Positions 1-6,750 of a stretch of 64,000 nt of DNA are shown here, piece after piece. The notes beneath the pieces are model-generated. The model searched no databases. It saw nothing but the letters and a program-made list of their open reading frames with translations, and was not told the origin of the DNA. Numbering within the stretch: position 1 is the stretch's first letter; every line of letters starts with the position of its first letter. A program made the translations under genes and the position numbers. Source of the DNA: Bombus terrestris (taxonomy: Eukaryota > Arthropoda > Insecta > Hymenoptera > Apidae); contig NC_063277.1 in assembly GCF_910591885.1 (NCBI RefSeq), positions 19,382,243-19,446,242 of the forward strand, given 5' to 3'.

Positions 1-238
1 GCCAGAGGTGGATGACCTGCCTCTGGCTCCGGAACAACATCTCGGAGGACAACACCAGCGGCGTCGGACTACAAGCGGTGGTCGAATTCGCGAGAGAACC
101 TACCCTAAGTCCACAAGACGCCAGGATGGTCATCGTGGGGTTTTAGTCGGTAAGAGTCCGACACTACCCGGACGCGTCTGGTGGCGCCCGGGTGTCCATG
201 AGGATTTCCCCACGTATAAAAAAAAAAAAAAAAAAAAA
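1..238 (+). mobile_element. 5S-type composite SINE, 3' part (copy 1, cut by window edge)
   Basis: This matches the last 240 bases of the complete element at 12620-13304 almost base for base. I see two substitutions, at about 94 and 102, and a slightly different poly(A) length. It begins with a perfect 8-bp hairpin (GCCAGAGG 1-8 with CCTCTGGC 20-27). It then carries the LINE-like tail, with GTGGGG and CCCCAC closing the terminal fold, ends in CACGTATA, and has a 21-nt poly(A) at 218-238 followed directly by GGTTGGGG. Whether it has a 5S-derived head cannot be seen, because that part lies left of the window. No coding capacity is apparent. Confidence 0.8.
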
Positions 239-411
239 GGTTGGGGTTAGGTTGGGGTTAGGTTGGGGTTAGGTTGGGGTTAGGTTGGGGTTAGGTTGGG
301 GTTAGGTTGGGGTTAGGTTGGGGTTAGGTTGGGGTTAGGTTGGGGTTAGGTTGGGGTTAGGTTGGGGTTAGGTTGGGGTTAGGTTGGGGTTAGGTTGGGG
401 TTAGGTTGGGG
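239..411 (+). repeat. Telomeric repeat block 1, (TTAGGTTGGGG)n
   Basis: A regular 11-bp unit, TTAGGTTGGGG, starting at GGTTGGGG right after the SINE poly(A) and ending in GGGG just before the first LINE. The block is 173 bp long. The G-rich strand runs left to right, which places the chromosome tip to the right. Confidence 0.97.
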
Positions 412-714
412 AGCATGAGGCAGGCATGGGTTCTCGGGGCGTAGGACCACCCCCCGGGAAACCCCGATGGATCTGATGTTCCCCTATAGTCGGGTGGCGG
501 CCGGTCGGTGCCTCTGGTACCCGTCAGGTCGCTGATCCGGTGCGAGGAACTTCGGAGAAGTTGGTGGGCCCATGCCTGTCAAGACCACTCACCTCACCTT
601 CTCGTGGGGCTCCCTGTCACCCTGCTCCGGACTCTCCGGGACAGGGTGCGAAAGAGTGAGTGGCACCAGGACAGATTCCCGATGACGACCCGGCGAGAAA
701 CAACTTCATTCACC
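412..714 (+). promoter_or_regulatory. LINE 5' leader with short upstream ORFs (described on E1)
   Basis: The 303 nt before the chosen ORF1 ATG hold several upstream AUGs. One at 415 gives nine codons to TAG 442-444, one at 426 gives a 16-codon frame, and one at 467 ends at a TGA shortly after 530. CGGG 455-458 can pair with CCCG 463-466, and CCACCC 447-452 with GGGTGG 492-497, so the start of the RNA is probably folded. The ORF1 frame is open from 490. Another in-frame ATG at 682 has a weak context. R1-clade LINEs usually carry an internal promoter here, but I recognise no core promoter motif. The leader is nearly identical in all ten copies. Confidence 0.6.
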
Positions 715-2865
715 ATGGAAGGCACAACAGATAGGAGAAACACGTACAGTACAGGGGAGGGAGACCCCAGTACCGGCGTAGTCGGGGGTAGTCAAGTGGG
801 CCCCACTACGTCGTCAACATACGACCACGGCCGCTCGGGGGTGGGCCGCCAGGCCCCCGAACGAGTTACCACGCCTGGCGAAGCGAGAAGTCTACTCTCG
901 GAAGAATACACGGAGACACCGAGAACTCCGAGGACGAGAAGCGGGTGCCGGGCGGGCAGCGTTTTCCTTGCGCCGGCCCCGTCAGACGGAGCAACAACAA
1001 TAACAACATCTGCTGCGGGAGGATCGCGGGAGCGAGCGAGGTCGGACGACGAAGAATCGGTAGCCTCGTTCGCGTCTCGCTCATCACTGGCATCAATCGC
1101 ATCCAGGGGGAAGAAGAGGAGACTGGCGACAACAGCCACCTTGGAAGTCTCCGAAGACCTGGAGATACAAGTGAGGACGAGTTCGGCCGCGGACGTCAGC
1201 GCGGAATTAACGAGACACGTGTCCGAGATCATGAAGGTGGCGACCACATCGTCCAACCTCAAGGGCACGTACGTCAAAGCGCTGAAGGAAGCGGCAAGCT
1301 ATATCTCGGCCGCATGGAAGAGCGAGGCCCCGCGAAGGAGAGAACAAGCGGGCAGCAGCGGCAACAACGCGGCGATGAGGCTGGTGGAGGCGAGACTGTC
1401 CGCGTTGGAGGAGGAGAACGCCGCCCTTAGGAGAGAGCTGGCAAGGAGGTCTATGCCCGCGATCGAAGGCCTGCGGGGCGGCGGTGCCGACGCGGACCGC
1501 CCACGGGTCGAGGCTGCAACCCAAGAAGCGCGACTCGACGCCCTCGAGAGAAAGCTAGAAGAGTTGGGTCCCTCCATAACGAAGATGGTGGAGAGACAAC
1601 TCGGGAGTCTATTGAGGCCGCAGCAGCAACAACAACAACAGCTGCAACAACAGCGGCAGCAGCAACAAAGCACTCCCGAAACCCGACGGAGCGCGGAATA
1701 CTCCGCTACTCGCCCCCCCGCCCGCACAGATCCCCCGCCGCCCCCAAGGACTCGGGAGGACGGCGGGTGGAGCGTGGTGGTAGGGAGAAAAAGTAAGATG
1801 GGGCAGAAGAGCATCGCCGAAAGGAAGCTGGACGCCGCTAGAAGAGAGGAGAAGTCCCGGCCACCAGCGACTGTCCAAAAGCCGTGGGCAGATAGGATGG
1901 GAGGCGCGCCGAAATCGGGCAGCGGTGGCACCGTTAAAAAGCCATTCAGGGAGGAAAAGACGTCGCCAACAGTCAAGCTCCCTCGCGCACCGAGTACATC
2001 CGCGGTAACACTGACGTTAAGCGAGGGAGCCAACATGTCGTATGCCGACGTCGTAACGATGGCCAGAAGAGCTATCCCCCTCGGCGAGATAGGCGTGGAG
2101 GCCGTCACGATGAAGAAGGCGGTGACGGGCGCCATCGTCATCAGAGTCCCGAGGGACAAGGACAGAGAAAAGGCGTCGATCCTTGCGACGCGCCTGGCAG
2201 ACGTTCTGGACCCGACCAAGGTAAGGGTCGGAACTCCCACGATCAAAGCCGAGCTGAGAGTCACCAATGTGGACATCTCAATGGGCAAGGAGGAGCTGCG
2301 TCAAGCTCTGGCCTTGGCCGCGGGATGCAACAGCGAGGATGTTCGGATCGGCGAGATCGGCGTCTCCAGGGGCGGACTCGGATCGGCATGGGTCAGGTGT
2401 CCGGCGGCCGGTGCCCGCAAGCTAGCTCAGGCGGGCAGGGTGGCCTTGGGGTGGTCCATCGCGAGGGTCTCTGCCATACCGAAGAGACCCTTACAGTGCT
2501 TCAAGTGCCTGGAGTTGGGGCACGTACGGGCAACTTGCACGTCCGCCGAGGATAGAAGCCGTCTTTGCTACAGGTGCGGTGAAAGCGGGCACCGCGCCAG
2601 GGGATGTCCCGCCTTGGCGCCGAAATGTCCCTTATGCGAGCGGCTGGGAGCTCCATCCGGACACAGGATGGGCGGAGTGGCATGTGCCCCCCCGAAAATC
2701 AAGAGAAGTAAGGGGCAGCTTACCCGTCGGTCTGCCGCCGCCGCCGACACCGTTATCACTACCATCGCCGGCGGCAACGAGAACTACGGCGGAAACGCTA
2801 CCGGGGCGGAGTCACCATCAGCAGTGACGAGTGGCCGGGAGGAGGCCATGGAGCTGGCGGAGTAA
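715..2865 (+). CDS. ORF1 gag-like zinc-knuckle protein, E1
   Basis: A 716-residue protein if started at ATG 715, chosen for its strong context CACCATGG; the frame is open upstream to 490. Visible in order are a Ser/Thr-rich N-terminus, a basic KKRR (133-136), leucine-rich coiled-coil segments (about 222-246 and 266-300), a polyglutamine run (303-318), a Pro-rich linker, and a gag-type region at about 450-588. Three zinc knuckles follow: C595/C598/H603/C608, C618/C621/H626/C631 and a looser C638/C641/H650/C657. R1-clade ORF1 proteins bind their own RNA and form the RNP; in SART1 and TRAS1 they also help take it to telomeres. E1 alone has RR at 376-377, where other copies have GG. It overlaps the start of ORF2. 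Confidence 0.92.
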   Translation: MEGTTDRRNTYSTGEGDPSTGVVGGSQVGPTTSSTYDHGRSGVGRQAPERVTTPGEARSLLSEEYTETPRTPRTRSGCRAGSVFLAPAPSDGATTITTSAAGGSRERARSDDEESVASFASRSSLASIASRGKKRRLATTATLEVSEDLEIQVRTSSAADVSAELTRHVSEIMKVATTSSNLKGTYVKALKEAASYISAAWKSEAPRRREQAGSSGNNAAMRLVEARLSALEEENAALRRELARRSMPAIEGLRGGGADADRPRVEAATQEARLDALERKLEELGPSITKMVERQLGSLLRPQQQQQQQLQQQRQQQQSTPETRRSAEYSATRPPARTDPPPPPRTREDGGWSVVVGRKSKMGQKSIAERKLDAARREEKSRPPATVQKPWADRMGGAPKSGSGGTVKKPFREEKTSPTVKLPRAPSTSAVTLTLSEGANMSYADVVTMARRAIPLGEIGVEAVTMKKAVTGAIVIRVPRDKDREKASILATRLADVLDPTKVRVGTPTIKAELRVTNVDISMGKEELRQALALAAGCNSEDVRIGEIGVSRGGLGSAWVRCPAAGARKLAQAGRVALGWSIARVSAIPKRPLQCFKCLELGHVRATCTSAEDRSRLCYRCGESGHRARGCPALAPKCPLCERLGAPSGHRMGGVACAPPKIKRSKGQLTRRSAAAADTVITTIAGGNENYGGNATGAESPSAVTSGREEAMELAE
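2828..2865 (+). promoter_or_regulatory. ORF1/ORF2 overlap, probable recoding or reinitiation site
   Basis: ORF2 lies in the +1 frame relative to ORF1 and is open from 2828; ORF1 stops at TAA 2863-2865. No AUG occurs in the ORF2 frame before residue 125, which is already inside the endonuclease domain. The AUG at 2848 is in the ORF1 frame and is followed by only four codons. The stop context GAG TAA C would give AAC in the ORF2 frame after a +1 slip. Bombyx SART1 uses stop-start coupling at UAAUG; that motif is absent here. The arrangement is the same in all nine complete copies. The mechanism is inferred. Confidence 0.6.
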
Positions 2866-5800
2866 CTTCAACCGCCTGCTCCAATGTAACATAGGAAGAG
2901 CCAGACGGGCGCAGGACCTGCTTCTCCAGGCTATACGGGAGAATCGGGTCGCACTCGCTGTGGTGGCTGAACCATACCGCGTCCCCGACGCCCCCAACTG
3001 GATCGGGGACCTGAACGGATCTACAGCCATAACATGGACGCCGGCGTTGTGTTCGCCCGGCGCCCTGCTGGATCGCGGTAACGGCTTCGTCGCCGTCGAG
3101 TGGAACGGGATCGCGATAGTGGGCATTTACGTCTCGCCCAACAGCGGAGTGGCCTCGTTCGGGGACTTCCTGGACGAGGTCGGTGACTGCGTTCGTAGAT
3201 GCATGCCTCGTCAGGTACTCGTCCTTGGGGACTTCAACGCGCGCTCGTCGCAATGGGGGGACACCAGGACGGACTCCCGCGGAAGGATGCTGACAGACTG
3301 GGCCGCGACGCTCGGACTGGTCCTGGTGAACAGGGGCACAACTAGCACCTGCGTGGCGTGGAGGGGATCGTCCATCGTCGACGTTACCTGGGCTACCGCC
3401 GGGCTCTACCGAAAGATCCACGGATGGAGAGTGGCCGACAGAATGGAGACCTTATCGGACCACCTCTATATAATGATGGAAATGGAGGGGGAGGCCGCCG
3501 CGCGCGACAGCGGTGCCCGACGACAACGAGAGGAGAACCGGTCCCGTCGACCACCACCACCCACACCTAGGTGGCGCTGGAAGGAGAGGGACAAGGACAT
3601 GCTGCGGGCGGCGGTCACTGTCTCCGCCTGGAGCTGGGACGCACGGGGGGACAACACCACAACCCCCCCCACCACCACCACCACATTGGGTAGCGTCGAC
3701 GAGGAGGCTGACGAACTCCACGGATACATGATCGCGGCATGCGACGCCTCTATGCCGCGCTCCGCCCCGGGAAACAGAGGCGACCGTTCCGTGTATTGGT
3801 GGACACCGGAAATAGCCGATATGCGGGCGGGTTGCATGCGGGCCCGGAGAAGATTCGTAAGGGCGCGTCGCCGCAGACGGACACACGACGAGGAGGAGAT
3901 CTCTCGCCGCTATGAAGAATACAGAGAGACGAGACGCGCTCTCCAACGGGAGATCAAACTAGCCAAGGCCCGGTGTTGGGATCGATTGATCGAATTGGTC
4001 GATTCAGATCCGTGGGGGAGGCCCTATCGCATCGTTACGAAGAAACTGCGACCTTCGGCCCCCCCGCTGACCGAAAACATGGATCCGGCGTTACTGGACA
4101 ACGTCATCGGGACTTTGTTCCCACGGCGGGACAACAACGAGACGTCCGCGCCAGCCCCTACCACCATCGACGGGACGGCGCCGACGGATTGGAACGAGGA
4201 ACTTCGAGTGACTGAGGAAGAGTTGCTCGAAGCCGCGAAGAAGATGGCATCCCGCGACGTGGCGCCGGGTCCGGACGGGATCCCGGGCCGGGTCTGGACG
4301 GAGTCGATCGACACCTTGGCTCCCCGTTTGCGGCACCTGTTCTCCAGGTGCCTGAAGGAGGGCGCCTATCCTCGGGCGTGGCGCACGGCGAAACTCGTGC
4401 TGCTACGGAAGGAGGGTCGACCGCCGGACGCGCCATCGGCATACAGGCCGGTGTGTCTTCTCGACGAGGTGGGTAAACTCTTCGAGAGGATCATAGTCGC
4501 CCGCCTGGAGGCACACATGGAGAGACGGATTCCCGGATGGCACGATAGCCAATTTGGATTTCGCCGGGGCCGCTCGACCGTGGACGCGGTAAAGAGACTG
4601 AGATCCATGGCGGAGGACATGGTCGCGCGAGAAGGGGTGGCGGTAGCCGTCTCCTTGGACATCTCCAACGCTTTCAATAGCATTCCTTGGAGCAGGATCG
4701 TGGAGGCGCTGCGACACTTCGAGTCCCCGCCATACCTCGTCAGGGTGATTCAGGCCTATCTGAACGATAGGTGGATCACCTACACAGGCAGAAACGGCGT
4801 GAAGGAGCGAAGACCGGTGGAGCGCGGCGTGCCGCAGGGCTCGGTACTCGGACCGATTCTGTGGATCACTGCCTATGACTCGGTCCTCCGAAGTCCCATG
4901 CCGCCGGGGGCTGGCATGATATGCTACGCGGATGACACGCTGGTGCTGGCCAGCGGACGATGGTGGAACGACGCCGCATGCCTGACTGAGACCGCCGTGG
5001 CATGCGCGGTGCACGCCATTCGAAGACTCGGCTTGAGCGTGTCGCCGGCGAAATCGGAAGCCCTGTGGTTCTACGACCAACGACGCAGAGGAACGCCGCC
5101 TGCGGATCTGTCGACTGTAGTCATCGACGGAGAAGAGGTCCCTGTGGGACACCGGATGAAGTACTTGGGCTTGATCGTCGACAGTAAGTGGACGTTCGAG
5201 CCACACTTTGAGTACTTAGCCCCGAAAGTAACGGCCGCAGCCAACGCGCTGTGCGGCCTTTTACCTAACATCGGCGGGGCAGGATTGGGAGTCCGCAGGC
5301 TCTACGAAGGAGTGATCAGGTCACGAGTCCTTTACGGAGCGCCCGTATGGGCCGATGATCTGGCGGTGAGCCGGCGTAACCGGACTCTGGTGAGAAGGCT
5401 CCACAGGACGATCGCCATCCGGGCAGCGAGGGGATACAGGACGGTGTCCTACGCGACAGCGACCGTGCTGGCCGCGTCCCCCCCGTTCGAGCTACAGGCC
5501 CTTGCCCTTCGCCGGGTGTACGAACACCGGAGGGCCGCGACCTTGGACCGACGTGCCACGCCGACGGCACCAACCGTGGACGTTCGGGAGGAAACAAGAC
5601 TAGAAGCATGGGAGCGGTGGCACTCGCAGCTGTTGGAAGAGGATGCGATGCGCCCTCATCGGGCCGTCCGCGCCGTCCTGCCCAACTGGGACAAGTGGAG
5701 AGACAAAGGCGGGGTCCCGCTCACATTCAGGACGACTCAGGTGCTCACCGGCCACGGGGTGTTCGGCGATTACCTGCTCAAGATCCGGCGAGAGGTGACG

Positions 5801-6103
5801 ACCATCTGTCACCACTGTGGGGAGGAGGAGGACACGGCGCGGCACACGCTGGAGGCTTGCCCGGCGTGGGAGGTACCGCGACGTGTCTTACGACTCGAGA
5901 TCGGCGAGAGATTGGCCCCCGAGACGCTCATCGAAGCTATGCTCAGGGGGCCCCAGGAGTACAGAGCCGTCCGCACCTTCTGCGAGCAAGTTATGCTCGT
6001 GAAGGAGCGGGCGGAGAGAGAAAGAGAGAAAGCCCAGCATACCAGCAGGGCGCGGCAACAAGGAGTCTCCGCGCGTCACGGACTGGCGGTACCGCCGCCG
6101 TGA
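2831..6103 (+). CDS. ORF2 endonuclease and reverse transcriptase, E1
   Basis: About 1090 residues. An APE-type endonuclease comes first: N20, E47, GIYVSPN at 98-104, GDFNA 133-137 and SDH 209-211. The reverse transcriptase follows: APGPDGIP 478-485, SAYRPVCLL 536-544, QFGFRRGRST 574-583, SLDISNAF 608-615, GVPQGSVLGP 666-675, YADD 699-702 and MKYLG 776-780. A C-terminal finger C993/C996/H1005/C1010 is typical of the R1 clade; there is no RNase H domain. The enzyme would nick the telomeric repeat and prime cDNA synthesis there. There is no ATG near the start: the frame opens after TGA 2825-2827, and the listed start is a GTG. Translation probably depends on ORF1. All catalytic residues are present. 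Confidence 0.94.
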   Translation: MAGRRPWSWRSNFNRLLQCNIGRARRAQDLLLQAIRENRVALAVVAEPYRVPDAPNWIGDLNGSTAITWTPALCSPGALLDRGNGFVAVEWNGIAIVGIYVSPNSGVASFGDFLDEVGDCVRRCMPRQVLVLGDFNARSSQWGDTRTDSRGRMLTDWAATLGLVLVNRGTTSTCVAWRGSSIVDVTWATAGLYRKIHGWRVADRMETLSDHLYIMMEMEGEAAARDSGARRQREENRSRRPPPPTPRWRWKERDKDMLRAAVTVSAWSWDARGDNTTTPPTTTTTLGSVDEEADELHGYMIAACDASMPRSAPGNRGDRSVYWWTPEIADMRAGCMRARRRFVRARRRRRTHDEEEISRRYEEYRETRRALQREIKLAKARCWDRLIELVDSDPWGRPYRIVTKKLRPSAPPLTENMDPALLDNVIGTLFPRRDNNETSAPAPTTIDGTAPTDWNEELRVTEEELLEAAKKMASRDVAPGPDGIPGRVWTESIDTLAPRLRHLFSRCLKEGAYPRAWRTAKLVLLRKEGRPPDAPSAYRPVCLLDEVGKLFERIIVARLEAHMERRIPGWHDSQFGFRRGRSTVDAVKRLRSMAEDMVAREGVAVAVSLDISNAFNSIPWSRIVEALRHFESPPYLVRVIQAYLNDRWITYTGRNGVKERRPVERGVPQGSVLGPILWITAYDSVLRSPMPPGAGMICYADDTLVLASGRWWNDAACLTETAVACAVHAIRRLGLSVSPAKSEALWFYDQRRRGTPPADLSTVVIDGEEVPVGHRMKYLGLIVDSKWTFEPHFEYLAPKVTAAANALCGLLPNIGGAGLGVRRLYEGVIRSRVLYGAPVWADDLAVSRRNRTLVRRLHRTIAIRAARGYRTVSYATATVLAASPPFELQALALRRVYEHRRAATLDRRATPTAPTVDVREETRLEAWERWHSQLLEEDAMRPHRAVRAVLPNWDKWRDKGGVPLTFRTTQVLTGHGVFGDYLLKIRREVTTICHHCGEEEDTARHTLEACPAWEVPRRVLRLEIGERLAPETLIEAMLRGPQEYRAVRTFCEQVMLVKERAEREREKAQHTSRARQQGVSARHGLAVPPP

Positions 6104-6249
6104 ACGCGCCCAAGGAGTCATCAAGGAAGTAACAAGACCCAAGGAAAGGGGCGCTAGGGGGCGTGGTCCCCCCTGGCGGCCCCGATCTTCTGTCTAACAA
6201 GGAAGTCTCCCGCCCAGCAGGGAGATAGACGGCGAGGAGCGCTTGGTAG

Positions 6250-6375
6250 TATTCGCAAGAGACCCTGAGCCCTCCTCGAACAGCCGTCTGGAAGACCACC
6301 GTGGAGTTTTAGTCGGTAAGAGTCCGACACTTCCCATGCTGCTCGCAGCTGGGAGTCCATGAGGATTTCTCCACG
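6250..6375 (+). promoter_or_regulatory. LINE 3'-terminal RNA fold, likely reverse transcriptase recognition element (on E1)
   Basis: GTGGAG 6301-6306 pairs with CTCCAC 6369-6374 and closes two internal hairpins. One is GTCGG 6312-6316 with CCGAC 6324-6328 around a 7-nt loop. The other is TCCCA 6332-6336 with TGGGA 6350-6354, continued by GCTG 6338-6341 and CAGC 6346-6349. It ends one base before the poly(A). 3' UTR structures are needed for recognition by SART1-type reverse transcriptase. The same region, including TATTCGCAAGAGA at 6250-6262, recurs in the SINE tail with compensatory changes, which supports a real function. Confidence 0.75.
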
Positions 6376-6406
<31 letters not shown>

Positions 6407-6408
<2 letters not shown>

Positions 6409-6447
6409 TTGGGGTTAGGTTGGGGTTAGGTTGGGGTTAGGTTGGGG
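6407..6447 (+). repeat. Telomeric repeat block 2, shortest spacer
   Basis: Only 41 bp: GGTTGGGG plus three full TTAGGTTGGGG units between the poly(A) of E1 and the first base of E2. Confidence 0.97.
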
Positions 6448-6750
6448 AGCATGAGGCGGGCATGGGTTCTCGGGGCGTAGGACCACCCCCCGGGAAACCC
6501 CGATGGATCTGATGTTCCCCTATAGTCGGGTGGCGACCGGTCGGTGCCTCTGGTACTCGTCAGGTCGCTGATCCGGTGCGAGGAACTTCGGAGAAGTTGG
6601 TGGGCCCATGCCTGTCAAGACCACTCACCTCACCTTCTCGTGGGGCTCCCTGTCACCCTGCTCCGGACTCTCCGGGACAGGGTGCGAAAGAGTGAGTGGC
6701 ACCAGGACAGATTCCCGATGACGACCCGGCGAGAAACAACTTCATTCACC

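Larger units (their letters stand above)
412..6406 (+). mobile_element. Telomere-specific R1-clade LINE (SART/TRAS type), copy E1, full length
   Basis: A complete 5964-bp body plus a 31-nt poly(A) (6376-6406), flanked on both sides by the 11-bp telomere unit. The order is leader, ORF1 (gag-like), ORF2 (APE endonuclease and reverse transcriptase), a 272-nt 3' UTR, poly(A). The 5' junction is TTGGGG|AGCATG and the 3' junction is A(n)|GGTTGGGG. No LTRs and no AATAAA before the poly(A) were found, as expected for target-primed reverse transcription of a polyadenylated RNA. The sense strand follows the TTAGG strand, as I recall for Bombyx SART1 and opposite to TRAS1. It belongs to the R subgroup (ORF1 260A, 301R; ORF2 125M, 225R, 250W). 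Confidence 0.95.

Noticed and set aside
239..411. Regular short repeats resembling a CRISPR array or satellite
   Set aside because: There are no spacers; the unit is an 11-bp G-rich telomere motif found around every insert in this eukaryotic window.
508..714. Extension of ORF1 to an upstream GTG
   Set aside because: GTG is a poor eukaryotic start, ATG 715 has a strong context, and E7 has lost the GTG while keeping ORF1.
1618..1670. CAG/CAA microsatellite as a separate repeat
   Set aside because: It encodes the polyglutamine run of ORF1 and shows no length change between copies.
1299..2288. Long open frame of 329 codons on the minus strand, repeated in every LINE copy
   Set aside because: It lies antisense to ORF1, has low-complexity Ser, Leu and Cys runs produced by the complement of the CAG/CAA repeat and GC-rich codons, and matches no family. 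It recurs only because the LINE recurs.
4403..5206. Minus-strand frame of 267 codons opposite the RT domain
   Set aside because: A shadow of ORF2; composition follows the complement of RT codons and no domain is visible.
5608..6132. 174-codon plus-strand frame at the ORF2 3' end, present in each copy
   Set aside because: It overlaps the CCHC-finger end of ORF2 in another frame. The frameshifted E6 ORF2 runs into it, which only shows that this frame is open.
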